The translations under genes were made by a program, and so were the position numbers. A DNA stretch of 64,000 nt from Triatoma infestans (Eukaryota > Arthropoda > Insecta > Hemiptera > Reduviidae), in the NCBI GenBank assembly GCA_011037195.1, contig JAAEAF010007952.1, positions 49,203 to 113,202 of the forward strand. Reading direction: 5' to 3'. The first letter of the stretch is position 1, and every line of letters starts with the position of its first letter. This document shows, piece after piece, positions 54,970-64,000 of this stretch. The notes under the pieces were generated by a model that searched no databases, was not told where the DNA came from, and was given only the letters and a program-made list of their open reading frames with translations.

Positions 54970-56985
54970 ATTACTCCAAGTAAGAGGAAGTATTGTAATT
55001 GTGTACAATTTTCGATATCGAGTTTTCACCGGAAATAACTACGTTTGAGGACTACTGAAACCAAAAAAGTAATTTTTATAGGAAATAGTTTGTGTGTATG
55101 TATGTAATATAGCAAAGTTCAAAAACGATAAAAAATCATAGAAACTTCACAATTCAAACTTGACATTCCGTTTTGGGTATCACCACCGCATCAGCCCCAT
55201 ATTTGCGGAGCTTGGTGTTGTGCCTAACCATCAGTTTGGCTTCAGAAGGAAACAGCACAATTCAATAATGCCACAGGGTAGTAGACGAGATCGCTTCAAC
55301 CCTGGAGAGAAAACAGTATTGCACGGGAGCATCTTTAGATGTTACCCAGGCTTTTGATCGCGTGTGGCATCCTGGTTTATTGCTCAAACTAAAAAAATGT
55401 CTTCCCTCTACCTATTTTCTCATCCTGCGTTCCTATCTATCAGAAAGGTTCTTTCAGGTCAGCCGTAGCAAGCACTCTCTTCCTTATCATCAGTGGGGGG
55501 GCAGGGGTACCGCAGGGGAGTATACTTGGTCCCGTCCTTTACACAGTGTACACACCAGTCATACCTACAAATCCATCCACACTACTTTGTACATATGCAG
55601 ACGACACAGCCATACTCGCAACAAGTGCAGACATCACATCAGCTTCACACAATTTACAGACACATTTAAATATAATAGAATCATGGGCAAAAAAGTGGCG
55701 AATTAAAATGAACCCACAAAAATGCCAACATGCCACATTTACTCTCCGGCGGGGCTCCTCTCCACCAGTCTTCTTCAATCACAATCCTCTCCCTGTAACA
55801 GATCTGGTACGCTACCTTGGGCTCTTCATTGACAAAAGACTCACGTGGAACCCGCACACAAGACTTAAAAGACAAGCACTGACTAAAAGGGCCAAACTTC
55901 TTTACAGACTTATCGGAAGACGATCCAAATTACCTACAGAACTCAAGAGACTGATATATATTTCTGTAATCAAACCAATTTGGACTTACGGACTTGAATT
56001 GTGGGGTTCAGCTAAACCTACAAACTTATGTAAAATTCAGACATTCCAATCTAAGCTACTTCGACAGATAGTTGATGCTCCTTTCTACGTCTCAAACCTT
56101 ACGCTCCATAATGACCTCAACGTTCCTTTCGTAAACAACTTGCCAAGACAAAATATCATAAACTGCATACTACTCTCTTCTCCTATTGCTCTAATCCTTT
56201 TGTACAATCTCTAGCCTCCACTACCATCCCTGACAATCCGCCTCGTCGTTTGAATCGCCAGTGGCCCGAGATTTCCTTCGGGACTGATCAGTGCTACTGG
56301 TATCCCGTAGAGAGTGCTACCGCTGGGTAGTTTCTCTCCTCCTACCTTCTCATAGCCTTCAGTTTCATTATTCAACTTCCTATTTGCTTATTGTATATAT
56401 GTAATACAGATTGTAAATTTCTAAATAATCTGTAAGAAAAAAAAAAAAAAAAAGGGGTATCACCACAGAATCGGACATGACGTTATCTGTCAAAATTCCT
56501 CAACCGGAAGTACCACTGATTGAATTTTTTTTTTTTCTTCTTTTTTGCGATTTTCTCGAAAATGGCGCCAACAACTTTTCTTTTCATTTTAAACTTGTTT
56601 TATCAACTATACATACAAAGATCTACAACTTTTATTTAAAACATTTCTTTGGGAAAATTCTTTTAAGGGCACTTTTTGGAGAGGGGTGGAATTATGTTTT
56701 CCTTCTAAGAGTGTTATTTCAGTTTATTACACAATCTATCATCTAATTAATATTAGTTAGAATTAACTATAATGTTAAAAATTCCGAGTTTGGAGGAAAA
56801 TCAGTTCGGGAACCGGAAGTGCGTTTTTACTGAACAGTTTTGTTTTTTTCAGCTTTCGTGATTTTCTCCACAGAAAAAGACCGACGAATTTCATTAAATT
56901 TGGTATATTAACTATCAAATTTGTCAATTACAATTTTTTAAACTGCAGGAAGAGGAAGTTGTATGAGTGTTATGACCATTTTTTT
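54970..56985 (-). repeat. CCGG-unit, minus strand, split by a jockey LINE
   Basis: Left part 54970-55186 (CAAGTAAGAGGAAGTATTGT, TTTTCACCGGAAATAACTAC, TTGACATTCCGTTTTGGGTA) and right part 56455-56985 (ACCACAGAATCGGACATGAC, TCCTCAACCGGAAGTACCAC, ACCGGAAGTGCGTTTTTAC, to AGAGGAAGTTGTATGAGTG). The halves join exactly at the jockey target site. Confidence 0.9.
55187..56454 (+). mobile_element. Jockey LINE, 5'-truncated, 12-bp target duplication and poly-A
   Basis: GGGTATCACCAC at 55175-55186 and 56455-56466 flanks a 1,268-bp insertion ending in about 18 A. The plus strand encodes FAELGVVPNHQFGFRRKH-like text, SLDVTQAFDRVWHPGLLLKL (palm motif A), AGVPQGSILGPVLYTVY-like text, TYADDTAILATS (catalytic), WRIKMNPQKCQHATF, VRYLGLFIDKRLTWNPHTR and FYVSNLTLHNDLNVPFV. 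Frameshifts occur near 55260, 55340 and 55495; the frame 55546-56214 is open for 222 codons. Same family as 17335-18235. No endonuclease domain is present. Confidence 0.95.
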
Positions 56986-57229
56986 TTTACTTTTAATAAT
57001 AAATTTGTTTACAAAATAAAGAATAAATAGAAAGAAAACACTGTGCAGAAGAGACGGCGAATAAGGGAGAAAACTTCATTAAATCAAAATAAATATAGTT
57101 AGTATACAAAATATTGATTCAATCAAATTAAATTTGTTATTTTTCATTAACCAAAAAAAAAATCTAGCTTTTAAATATGCAAAATAATAGCAAGTTTTAA
57201 GGAACAATTTGCAAGTTATAAAGGAATGC

Positions 57230-57420
57230 TGTATACCCGTTGGGCATCATAACTCAAAAACAAAAACGAAAAAAACGCAGGAATTTCAAAGTTGGGTATC
57301 ATATACCAAAGGATCCTACGGAAGTTATCGGTCAAAATTTGACAACCGGAAATACCACTTTTTCTGAATGAATTTTTCATTTTTTTTTTTTTTTTTTTTT
57401 TTTTTTAGCGACTTTTATTT
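57230..57420 (-). repeat. CCGG-unit terminal segment, minus strand
   Basis: GGGCATCATAACTCAAAAAC, GTTGGGTATCATATACCAAA, TTATCGGTCAAAATTTGACA and ACCGGAAATACCACTTTTTC, ending in a T tract at 57378-57407. Confidence 0.75.
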
Positions 57421-58035
57421 TATTCAGGCAGTACTAACTTTCCAAATTCAATGCGTTGGTAATTGTCAGAATGACAAGTCATAATGAACAAAGCATGCAA
57501 AAACCTGTTTATATATCACAGCCTTCCCAGTTAATGGATGTCTAAACAACAATGCAGATTCCTACAGAAGTTTAGAAACATCTCAAACAGGCTTTTTGGT
57601 TTAGTTATCATGAAAATCGAGGAAGTCTGAATAAAACCATTATTTTATTAATATAACCTCCCTTATATTTAGAAAAAATTAGGAAATAATATTAAAATAT
57701 CGATGGAAAAAAATTAAATCTAGAACGACCGTGCAAAGTGGTAATAATAGTGAACTGAAGAGATGGTGGGGGGCATAGAATACAAGATTCGTGGTGCCTG
57801 ACTGGTGTGTTTGTTTGTGTGTCTGTCAGAGAGTGAAAGGTGGCAGCATCTCAATATCCCTACTAAAAGGTTACAGTATTTTTTTTTTTTTATATATAAC
57901 TTTTACTTTTTTATACATATTCATCATCATTACATATTAATTTTGAAATCATTTAAAAACTATACGTATATTTGATTTTCTTCTATATATTTCTGAAAAA
58001 ATTTTTTTTTTTTTTTTTTTTTTAGAATTATTAAA
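57421..58035. other. No recognisable feature
   Basis: AT-rich with T tracts near 57880 and 58000. A short GTGTG stretch near 57806. No match to other repeats found. Confidence 0.4.
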
Positions 58036-58243
58036 GATAAAAACACACACACAATTATAACTTACCGTAGTTTACAAAATTGTAACTGATAAATATTTTA
58101 TAGTTAATATACCAAATTTCATGAAATTTTTCGATATTTTTATGGAAAAAATAGCCAAAAACTTAAACTGTTCAGTAAAAACGCTCTTCCGGTTTACTAA
58201 TTTTCCTTGAAACTCGAAAATTTGGCAAATATATTTACTTCTA

Positions 58244-59327
58244 GAATTTCCTTAGAAATTCTGGCGAAGAGAAATGTTAATAAGGCCTTAATAGAGAGGA
58301 TTAAAAGTTTCTACAGGAATTGCCGCAATTACGTAAGGACATCCAACCTGTCATCCGAAGTATTTACAACTACGGCAGGAGTTAGACAGGGAGACAGTTT
58401 AAGTCCCTTACTTTTCATAATATTTATGGACGACATACTAAAAGCCTGCCAAAATAAAACCAAGAATTTCCAGTTGGGATACCGGAATTTACAACCGGTA
58501 ACATTCTCTTCCCTGATATATGCAGATGACCTGGTTTTAATAGCAGACTCTCAGGCGAAGCTCCAACATAACATCAATGTGTGGGTGGAAGAGCTAGAAA
58601 AGAAAAATATGGAAGTGAGTTTAGAAAAAAGTAAAACCATGGTAGTATGCAGAACGGAAAAGAGACACAAGATAAGAATAAAAGGAAAGACACTGGAACA
58701 AGTGGGTGTTTATAAATAATTAGGAGTTTTGATTAGATCGGATGGTAGAGTTAAAGACGAGCTTAACTCAAGATGTGCGGCATCGGGGAAGTTATTCCAA
58801 GCCGTCAATAAAAAATTTGTCAGCAAAAGAGAGGTATCTAAGCAAACTAAGCTTAGGATATTCAACTCAATATACCTCCCAACCCTTACATGTGGGTGTG
58901 AGTCCTAGGCCCTAACAAAAAATAGCAAAAACCGCATACAAGCGGCAGAAATGCGATACCTCCGGAGAGTTGAGGGAAAAACAAGAAGGGAACGCGTAAG
59001 GAACACTACCATTAGGAGTAATCTGGGTTGCGAAGCAGTGGTGGAGCGGATTATGCGCACCCAACCAAGATGGTTTGGACATATGAACAGAATGGCGGAC
59101 ACAAGGCATCCAAAACGAGCCTATGAAGCCAGATGTTCGGGTAAGAGACCGAGAGGAAGGAGAAGAACGACATGGTCGGACAATGTGACAGAGAGCCTTA
59201 ATAGGACTGGAATAACAGTCAACAAAGCCAAGACAATGGCCAGAGATAGGGACGGATGGAAACTTTTTTTGCAATCCTCTACACGTCTACACTGCAAGGT
59301 AGAAGAGGAAGAGAATAAGTAAGTAAG
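58244..59327 (+). mobile_element. RTE-like LINE, 5'-truncated, 12-bp target duplication
   Basis: TATTTACTTCTA at 58232-58243 and 59328-59339 flanks a 1,084-bp insertion ending in an AAGT tetranucleotide tail. One continuous frame runs almost the whole length: ALIERIKSFYRNCRNYVRT, AGVRQGDSLSPLLFIIFMDD (palm B), YADDLVLIADSQAKL (catalytic Asp pair), VSLEKSKTMVVC, LGVLIRSDGRV, KNRIQAAEMRYLRRVEGKTR, RWFGHMNRMADTRHPKRAYE, ending KVEEEENK at 59322. Only two in-frame stops break it: TAA at 58717-58719 where Tyr is expected, TAG at 58906-58908 where Trp is expected. Endonuclease and fingers are missing by truncation. Probably a young insertion. Confidence 0.95.
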
Positions 59328-59632
59328 TATTTACTTCTAATTAATTTTGTTTAGATGTTTAGAATTGAATCAATTAAGATAGCACTTTACAGCAAAACAT
59401 AATCCTTCCCCTTCTCCCTAAAACCATCTCGAATGACTTTACCAGGAGAAATGTTTTCAAATGAAAAAGTTGTAACTCTCTTTATGTGTGTAGATCCGCA
59501 TATTTAGTTTAAAGAAAATCGTTGGAGCTGTTTTAGAGAAAATAGTAGAAAACTGAAAAATACTCTGTTCAGTAAAAACGCACTTCCAATCATCCGATTT
59601 CTTTCAAATTCGGAATTTTCAACAAAATATTT

Positions 59633-60734
59633 TTTTTTTTCTGGATTTTTTTTAAGGTACACAACAGCTATGGTCCTTTGCACTTGTTTCTAATTTGTAA
59701 GCACTCATCCGGGATGCATATCCATAACCATCAGTCTAACAATTTCTACAGCAAACCCACAATCTACTCCCTTATATCACTTATAAAATAAATATCTATA
59801 CACTAGACACCAGCAAACAACTAAACACATACATATGTACAACTAGTTTCACAACTAATGAAATAGATGAACCTCCCTAAGATATTCGAAAGTCTTATTG
59901 CCCTCATTGTCTCCTAATACATCTGTTAGACTGGTCGGCAAATTTACCATTCCTCGCGCGTTTACATATTATGAACATTCCAATAGAATATGCGGGACCG
60001 TTAGTATGTCGTATTGCAAGCGGCTGCATACCGGCTGAGGTTCATTTCGGAATATGTGGCTGTGTGTCAACATGGTGTGACCGAGTCTCATTCTCGCTAG
60101 AACAATTTCTTCTCGCCGAGACTCTCGATTTGAGGTTGATCATTTCTTTGTGGTACCCTTGATATTCCTTAGTTTATTTGACCGCTGCACTGATTGCCAT
60201 TCCTTTTCCCAGTGGGAAAGATTTTGTTTTTTTTTTAGAAAAGCTTTCCAATCGGCTGCAAGGACACGTTCGTCTCTACAAGACATTGATGCCGCTTCTT
60301 TTGCAGCTTTGTCGGCAGATTCGTTATCTCTTATCCCCAAATGACCGGGAATCCAAATAAAGGAGACTTCTTTATTTTCTCGCAGGCATAGTTCCAAGAG
60401 CGTATGTATGCACTTAATCAACAAGCTATCGGAGTCCCGATTGCCTATCATCTCCAGTGAGCTTCTTGAATCGGAGCAAATAATATAATTCTTAAGTTCA
60501 TTGTAGTTCCGAATATGTTCTAGGGCTTTATACACAGCGAATAACTCGGCTGTAGATATGCTTGAGATATTGCTTAATGGGAAGTTGTACAGCCTTTCAT
60601 TCATGACGAAAGCTGGCTCCTACTCCATTTATCGTCTTTCACATGTCGGTGAATATTTTAATATAATTTTTTATGTTTAAGTAAAGGTCGCTCTTGTAGA
60701 AGGTTCCTGGTATACTAGTTCCTGCATACGTTAG
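59633..60734 (-). mobile_element. RNase H-bearing LINE 3' end, minus strand, 12-bp target duplication
   Basis: AACAAAATATTT at 59621-59632 and 60735-60746 flanks a 1,102-bp insertion whose left edge is a T run (poly-A of a minus-strand element). The minus strand encodes an RNase H: IKIFTD (first Asp), ISSISTAELFAVYKALEHI (Glu), IICSDSRSSLEMIG (Asp), VSFIWIPGHLGIRDNESADK (last Asp), AAKEAASM, then HWEKEWQSV and, after a frameshift near 60140, ARMRLGHTMLTHSHIF, PQPVCSRLQYDILTVPHILL with a Cys/His tail. The 154-codon frame 60140-60604 is intact and keeps all four catalytic positions between it and its upstream frame. A third RNase H LINE type in the window. Confidence 0.93.
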
Positions 60735-61056
60735 AACAAAATATTTAATTCTAATTAATATATAGTCTTCTAGATTATAGAAATGTGTAGTAAACTGAAA
60801 TAGCACTTTAGAAGAAAACCTAATCCGACCCTTTTCGCAAAAATATCCTTAAATGAATTTTCCCGGGTGAAAGTTTGAACATGCTGTAATTTTTATTGTT
60901 TGAGATATGCTGTCCCATACGCACACACACACACACAGACCAATTGCTAAAAACTAGTCCTTGTTTTGGACTAGGAGGACCTCAAAACGGAAACTACATA
61001 TCGAAAATATGGTCACGATTACAATACTTCCTCTTACTATTATTAGTAAGAGCAAC

Positions 61057-61745
61057 TAAAAATCTGGGGTGAAACACTCACACAACTTTCTCTTACTACG
61101 CTTTACATAGTTATAATTGACTAATTCTTGGCTAACATATAATTCTTAGTAGACATTTAGTTCCATGATACATACATTAAATATATACATACATACATAC
61201 AAGATACATGAATCTAAACTGTCTAAAACTGCTTCTTTTTTTTTTTAAATTATTCTAATTAATAAAATTTAATCAAGATTTTTTTTTTGTTTGTTTGTTT
61301 TAAATTGCAACGTTACACAATGTTGTTGCTCTATGCAAAAAAAAATAAGAAACCTTGGGGAAAATTTAATTTAAACTATTTAATAGACCTTCAATAATTA
61401 TACAAAATCAATTTTTTTCAAAATATTTCATATAAAAGTGATACGTTTCTATCAATCCAGCATGCATTCTGAGTTTAAAGAAAATCGTTTTAACCATTTT
61501 CGTGAAAATTCAAAAAAAAAAAAAAAAAAAATACTTCAAAAACCTACACTGCACTTCCGGTGAACCGATATTCTTCAAAAAATTTGGAATTTTCTCATTG
61601 CATAACTATTTGTATTAATATTGTGTATGGGTAAAAAACTGATGTGGTATTTTAAAGGAAAGCATAACGCTCATTCCCCCACCCACCACCACCACCACTA
61701 CCACAGAACCCCTTAAAATATCAATTTTGCCGGAAATACGTTCAT
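61057..61745 (+). repeat. CCGG-unit fragments, head-to-tail after the previous copy
   Basis: A left terminus AATCTGGGGTGAAACACTCA at 61060 starts only about 10 bases after the preceding right hairpin, but the copy stops near 61160. A diverged monomer follows at about 61430-61745 (AGAAAATCGTTTTAACC, GCACTTCCGGTGAACCG, GGAAAGCATAACGCTC, a CCACCACCACC tract). Confidence 0.65.
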
Positions 61746-61754
61746 TAAAAAAAA

Positions 61755-62075
61755 AAAATCTGGTATGAAACACTCACACAACTTTTCTCTTACTCCTGTT
61801 CTCAAAAATTATAATTGGAAAATTTTATAGTTTGTGTACCAAATTAATCAATGTGTATCCAAACAAAATTAATTAGAAATAAATAGTTGGCCAAAATTGC
61901 CGAGTTTCAAGAAAATTACTGAACCAAAAGTGCGCTTTTACTGAACAGTTTTTTTCAGTTTTCGAAGAAATTTCATTAAATTTGGTACACTAACTATAAA
62001 GTTTGTCAATCACAACTTTGAGAACTGATGTAAGAGAAAATTTTGTGAGTCATTCACACTAGATTTTTTTAATCA
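61755..62075. repeat. Two CCGG-unit left ends facing each other
   Basis: A plus-strand left end (AATCTGGTATGAAACACTCA to ATAGTTTGTGTACCAAATTA, 61760-61848) is joined to a minus-strand left end (ATCCAAACAAAATTAATTAG to GAGTCATTCACACTAGATTT, 61856-62066), forming an imperfect inverted pair. Confidence 0.75.
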
Positions 62076-62595
62076 TTACGTAGAAATGTTTATAACTAAC
62101 ACGTTTATTAGAAAAGTAATAAAGATAAATTTTGACGTCAATTTGCTAAAAAAGGAAACAAAGGCGATTTTGAACGGTAAAATAAACAATAGAACACTGA
62201 AGTTTTTTTTTAGAATTCATAATGTTACTATTAAAAAAAAAATTTATTGAATGTACGTACGTACGTATTGTTTGTATCTTTTTTTTTTCCTAAAAGCTAA
62301 ACTTACACGTTTAATTCCACGCTGCTAATACCAATCTGTTAAAATTTAAAATACAATTCTGTACATACTTTTTATTAACATATACATAGCCTTGAAACTA
62401 CTGTGTATGTTATATGATACACAGCTCAATTGAACTAATCACTTGACGGTCAAATATGTTTTTAATAACTGGGACTGTTGCAAGATAAACGGATAAGATT
62501 GGTCCCGATCTGTTGGCAAACTGCTCTAAGTTGCATTGGAAGGAATCACGCAAGGAAACAAAAATAATTAAAAAATTATAGCGACAAAATTTTTC
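62076..62595. other. No recognisable feature
   Basis: AT-rich; a GTAC tetranucleotide run at 62256-62268. No motif-bearing frame. Confidence 0.4.
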
Positions 62596-62599
62596 TAAT

Positions 62600-63415
62600 C
62601 TTTTCTACTTCCGTATTCTATTCCTCTTGCTTCCAAACCTTCCTTCACTTCCTCATAACACGTTCTTCTTGGTCGGCCGCGGCGTCTCCTGCCTTCCACC
62701 TTCGACTCGTATACCAGCTTTGCGATTTTTTTCATTTCCCATTCTGGCAACATGTCCGAACCATCTGAGTTGGTTTCTTCTGATCGAATCTATGGCTGGC
62801 TCTACGCGCAGATCTCTTCTAACTGTGGTAATTTTTTACCTTGTCCCTTCTAGTTTTCCCTAAAACCTTTCTTAAATAACGCATTTACTGCGGCTTGAAT
62901 TTGACTTTTCAGTCTTGTTGTTAGGGGCCAAGACTTACTAGAATAGGATAATATTCGTAGATGCCCAGATTTATAAAACTCCAATACCGCTCCCTCGGCC
63001 TTCATTTTTATGCTCCTGCTGCTGTCACCAATCACCATAGTCTTCGTTCTCTCGGTATTAATTTCCAGTTTCTTTTTCTTCAACTCTTCAACCAGGACGT
63101 TAATATTAAACTGGAGGTTCTTTTCAAAGTTGCTGCTACTAGCATATCGTCAGCGTACACCAATTCCCACTCTCTGTAGATATCTGTACCCTATGTGTAA
63201 CTTTTTCATTCTCATTTCACACTTTTTAATGACTCTCGTCACGATTCACTTTTTTATTTATTCTCGTCCAACACGAGAATAAACAAAAAGGGACTTAAAA
63301 TACAACCTTGTTTTACACCCTGGGTTGTGATAAATTTTCCAGACGTTTGGTTTGTGTTACGTACACAGTTTCTTGTTTTCTGGTATCGCTTTGGATAGCG
63401 CAATTGCTGCCCCAT
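62600..63415 (-). pseudogene. RTE-like LINE reverse transcriptase relic, minus strand
   Basis: Minus-strand frames show GKFITTQGVKQGCILSPFLF (palm B, near 63310), NWCTLTIC and YADDMLVAATLK-like text (near 63130-63160), KKKKLEINTERTKTMVIGDS (63010-63083), then KFKPQ-MRYLRKVLGKTRR (about 62830-62900), QMVRTCCQNGK and a basic C-terminus. Motif order equals that of 58244-59327, but the copy is older: many stops, frameshifts and small deletions. Boundaries approximate. Confidence 0.8.
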
Positions 63416-63439
63416 TTTAACCCCCTAGTCTTTCAATGT

Positions 63440-63830
63440 CTTTCATTGTAATTAATATTATGTGGATGATAGAATGTTACATAATAAACTGAAGAAAATA
63501 ACCCTTTAGAGGAAAACATAACCCTACCCCTTTCTTAAATGAATTTTCACAGAAAAATGTTTAAAATAAAAGTTGTAGCTCTTTTTAAGTTTAGTTAAGC
63601 TAATTTAAAAAAAACTGTTGGAGCCACTTTTCGAGAATATCGCAAAAAACTGAAAAAAAATTGTGAGATAGACCAATTTTTGACCAAATCCTTATGGTCC
63701 CATGATGAAGAAGTTTAAACTTCCTGCGATTTTTCATTTTTTTTTTGTTATGCTGAGAACACATACTCACTGACCAATTTATAAAAACCACTTTTTCTGA
63801 CTCAGAGGACCTGAAAACGTATATGTGACC
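63440..63830 (+). repeat. CCGG-unit, monomer and terminal segment
   Basis: GTAATTAATATTATGTGGAT, AGAGGAAAACATAACCCTAC, AATAAAAGTTGTAGCTCTTT, CTGTTGGAGCCACTTTTCG, TCCTTATGGTCCCATGATG and CCTGAAAACGTATATGTG keep family order. The right end is replaced by the next element. Confidence 0.75.
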
Positions 63831-63899
63831 AGAGTTATATGCTCCACCCACTTTTTTTTAAACGGCGGGAAATTTCGAAAAAATAGAAAACACGTATTT

Positions 63900-64000
63900 A
63901 ATCATTTTTAGTCTAGTTTATTTTCAGTGATTGATCCATTTTTTTAAACCCCAATATCCCGAGATACAGCATCCAACTTTTTTTTTTCAAATGGAACATT
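63900..64000 (+). repeat. Start of another GGAAACTAAG fold-back arm, runs off right edge
   Basis: CCCGAGATACAGCATCCAAC and TTTCAAATGGAACATT match AGCAAGATACAGTCACCAAC and TTTTCAAATGGGGAGG of the arm at 34030-34075. Confidence 0.5.

Larger units (their letters stand above)
58040..61050 (+). repeat. CCGG-unit host of two LINE insertions
   Basis: Segments 58040-58243, 59328-59632 and 60735-61050 together read as one copy: left text AACTTACCGTAGTTTACAAA, key CTCTTCCGGTTTACTAA, TATTTACTTCTAATTAATTT, AAATCGTTGGAGCTGTT, second key CACTTCCAATCATCCG, ATATTTAATTCTAATTAATA, then CA tract and right hairpin CTTCCTCTTACTATTATTAG at 61026. Removing both LINEs and one copy of each target duplication restores continuity. 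Confidence 0.93.

Noticed and set aside
62256..62268. GTAC tetranucleotide run
   Set aside because: Simple microsatellite with no associated structure.
1..64000. CRISPR array or prokaryotic operon
   Set aside because: The regular 291-bp spacing is a tandem monomer within a transposon-like repeat, not short repeats with unique spacers; everything else is eukaryotic.

Overview
The window is AT-rich, repeat-dense nuclear DNA from a eukaryote, most likely an arthropod and probably an insect. The inference rests on the mix of mobile elements: jockey-type LINEs, RTE-like LINEs, RNase H-bearing I/R1-like LINEs, several mariners, a BEL/Pao fragment, a Helitron and three tRNA-derived SINE families. 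I see no bacterial operon, rRNA, true tRNA gene or CRISPR array, and no complete host protein-coding gene. Species cannot be named from the sequence alone.

Layout. 1-5 kb: RTE-like reverse transcriptase relic, a near-perfect palindrome (1979-2413), a SINE, an unrecognised peptide relic and a composite SINE. 5-9 kb: two fold-back elements and two SINE-C copies. 8.5-17.2 kb: R2-like LINE tail, three mariners (10.3, 13.3 and 15.3 kb; two contain later insertions) and a tandem run of the window's main repeat. 17.3-32 kb: LINE 3' ends, ORF1-like relics fused to the main repeat, and SINEs. 33.9-34.7 kb: an 800-bp fold-back. 35.9-36.3 kb: the one plausible host promoter/first exon. 38-48 kb: main-repeat copies, a full SINE-A, short insertions carrying hammerhead-like cores, and a Helitron inside a SINE. 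50-54.7 kb: LINE tails and a decayed, unrecognised coding cassette. 55-60.7 kb: three LINE insertions nested in main-repeat copies, each bounded by a 12-bp target duplication. 62.6-64 kb: another RTE relic.

The dominant feature is one interspersed family, here called the CCGG-unit, covering roughly a fifth of the window by my own tally. A full copy is about 1 kb. It starts TCTGGTGTGAAAC, has ACTTTCTCTTACTCC inside its left end and the inverse GGAGTAAGAGAAAGT at its right end. It contains tandem monomers of about 291 bp, each keyed by ACTTCCGGTT, then a CA microsatellite, and ends in a perfect or near-perfect hairpin. I see no transposase in it. Its architecture recalls Helentron/HINE or fold-back elements, but in two places its microsatellite runs straight into a LINE ORF1-like reading frame, so it could also be a LINE 5' region.

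At least thirteen insertions can be bounded to the base by direct target duplications (or the Helitron A|T rule), so the order of events can be read: the CCGG-units are oldest, SINEs and LINEs landed in them, and a Helitron landed in a SINE. Coding sequences are nearly all broken and belong to transposition.
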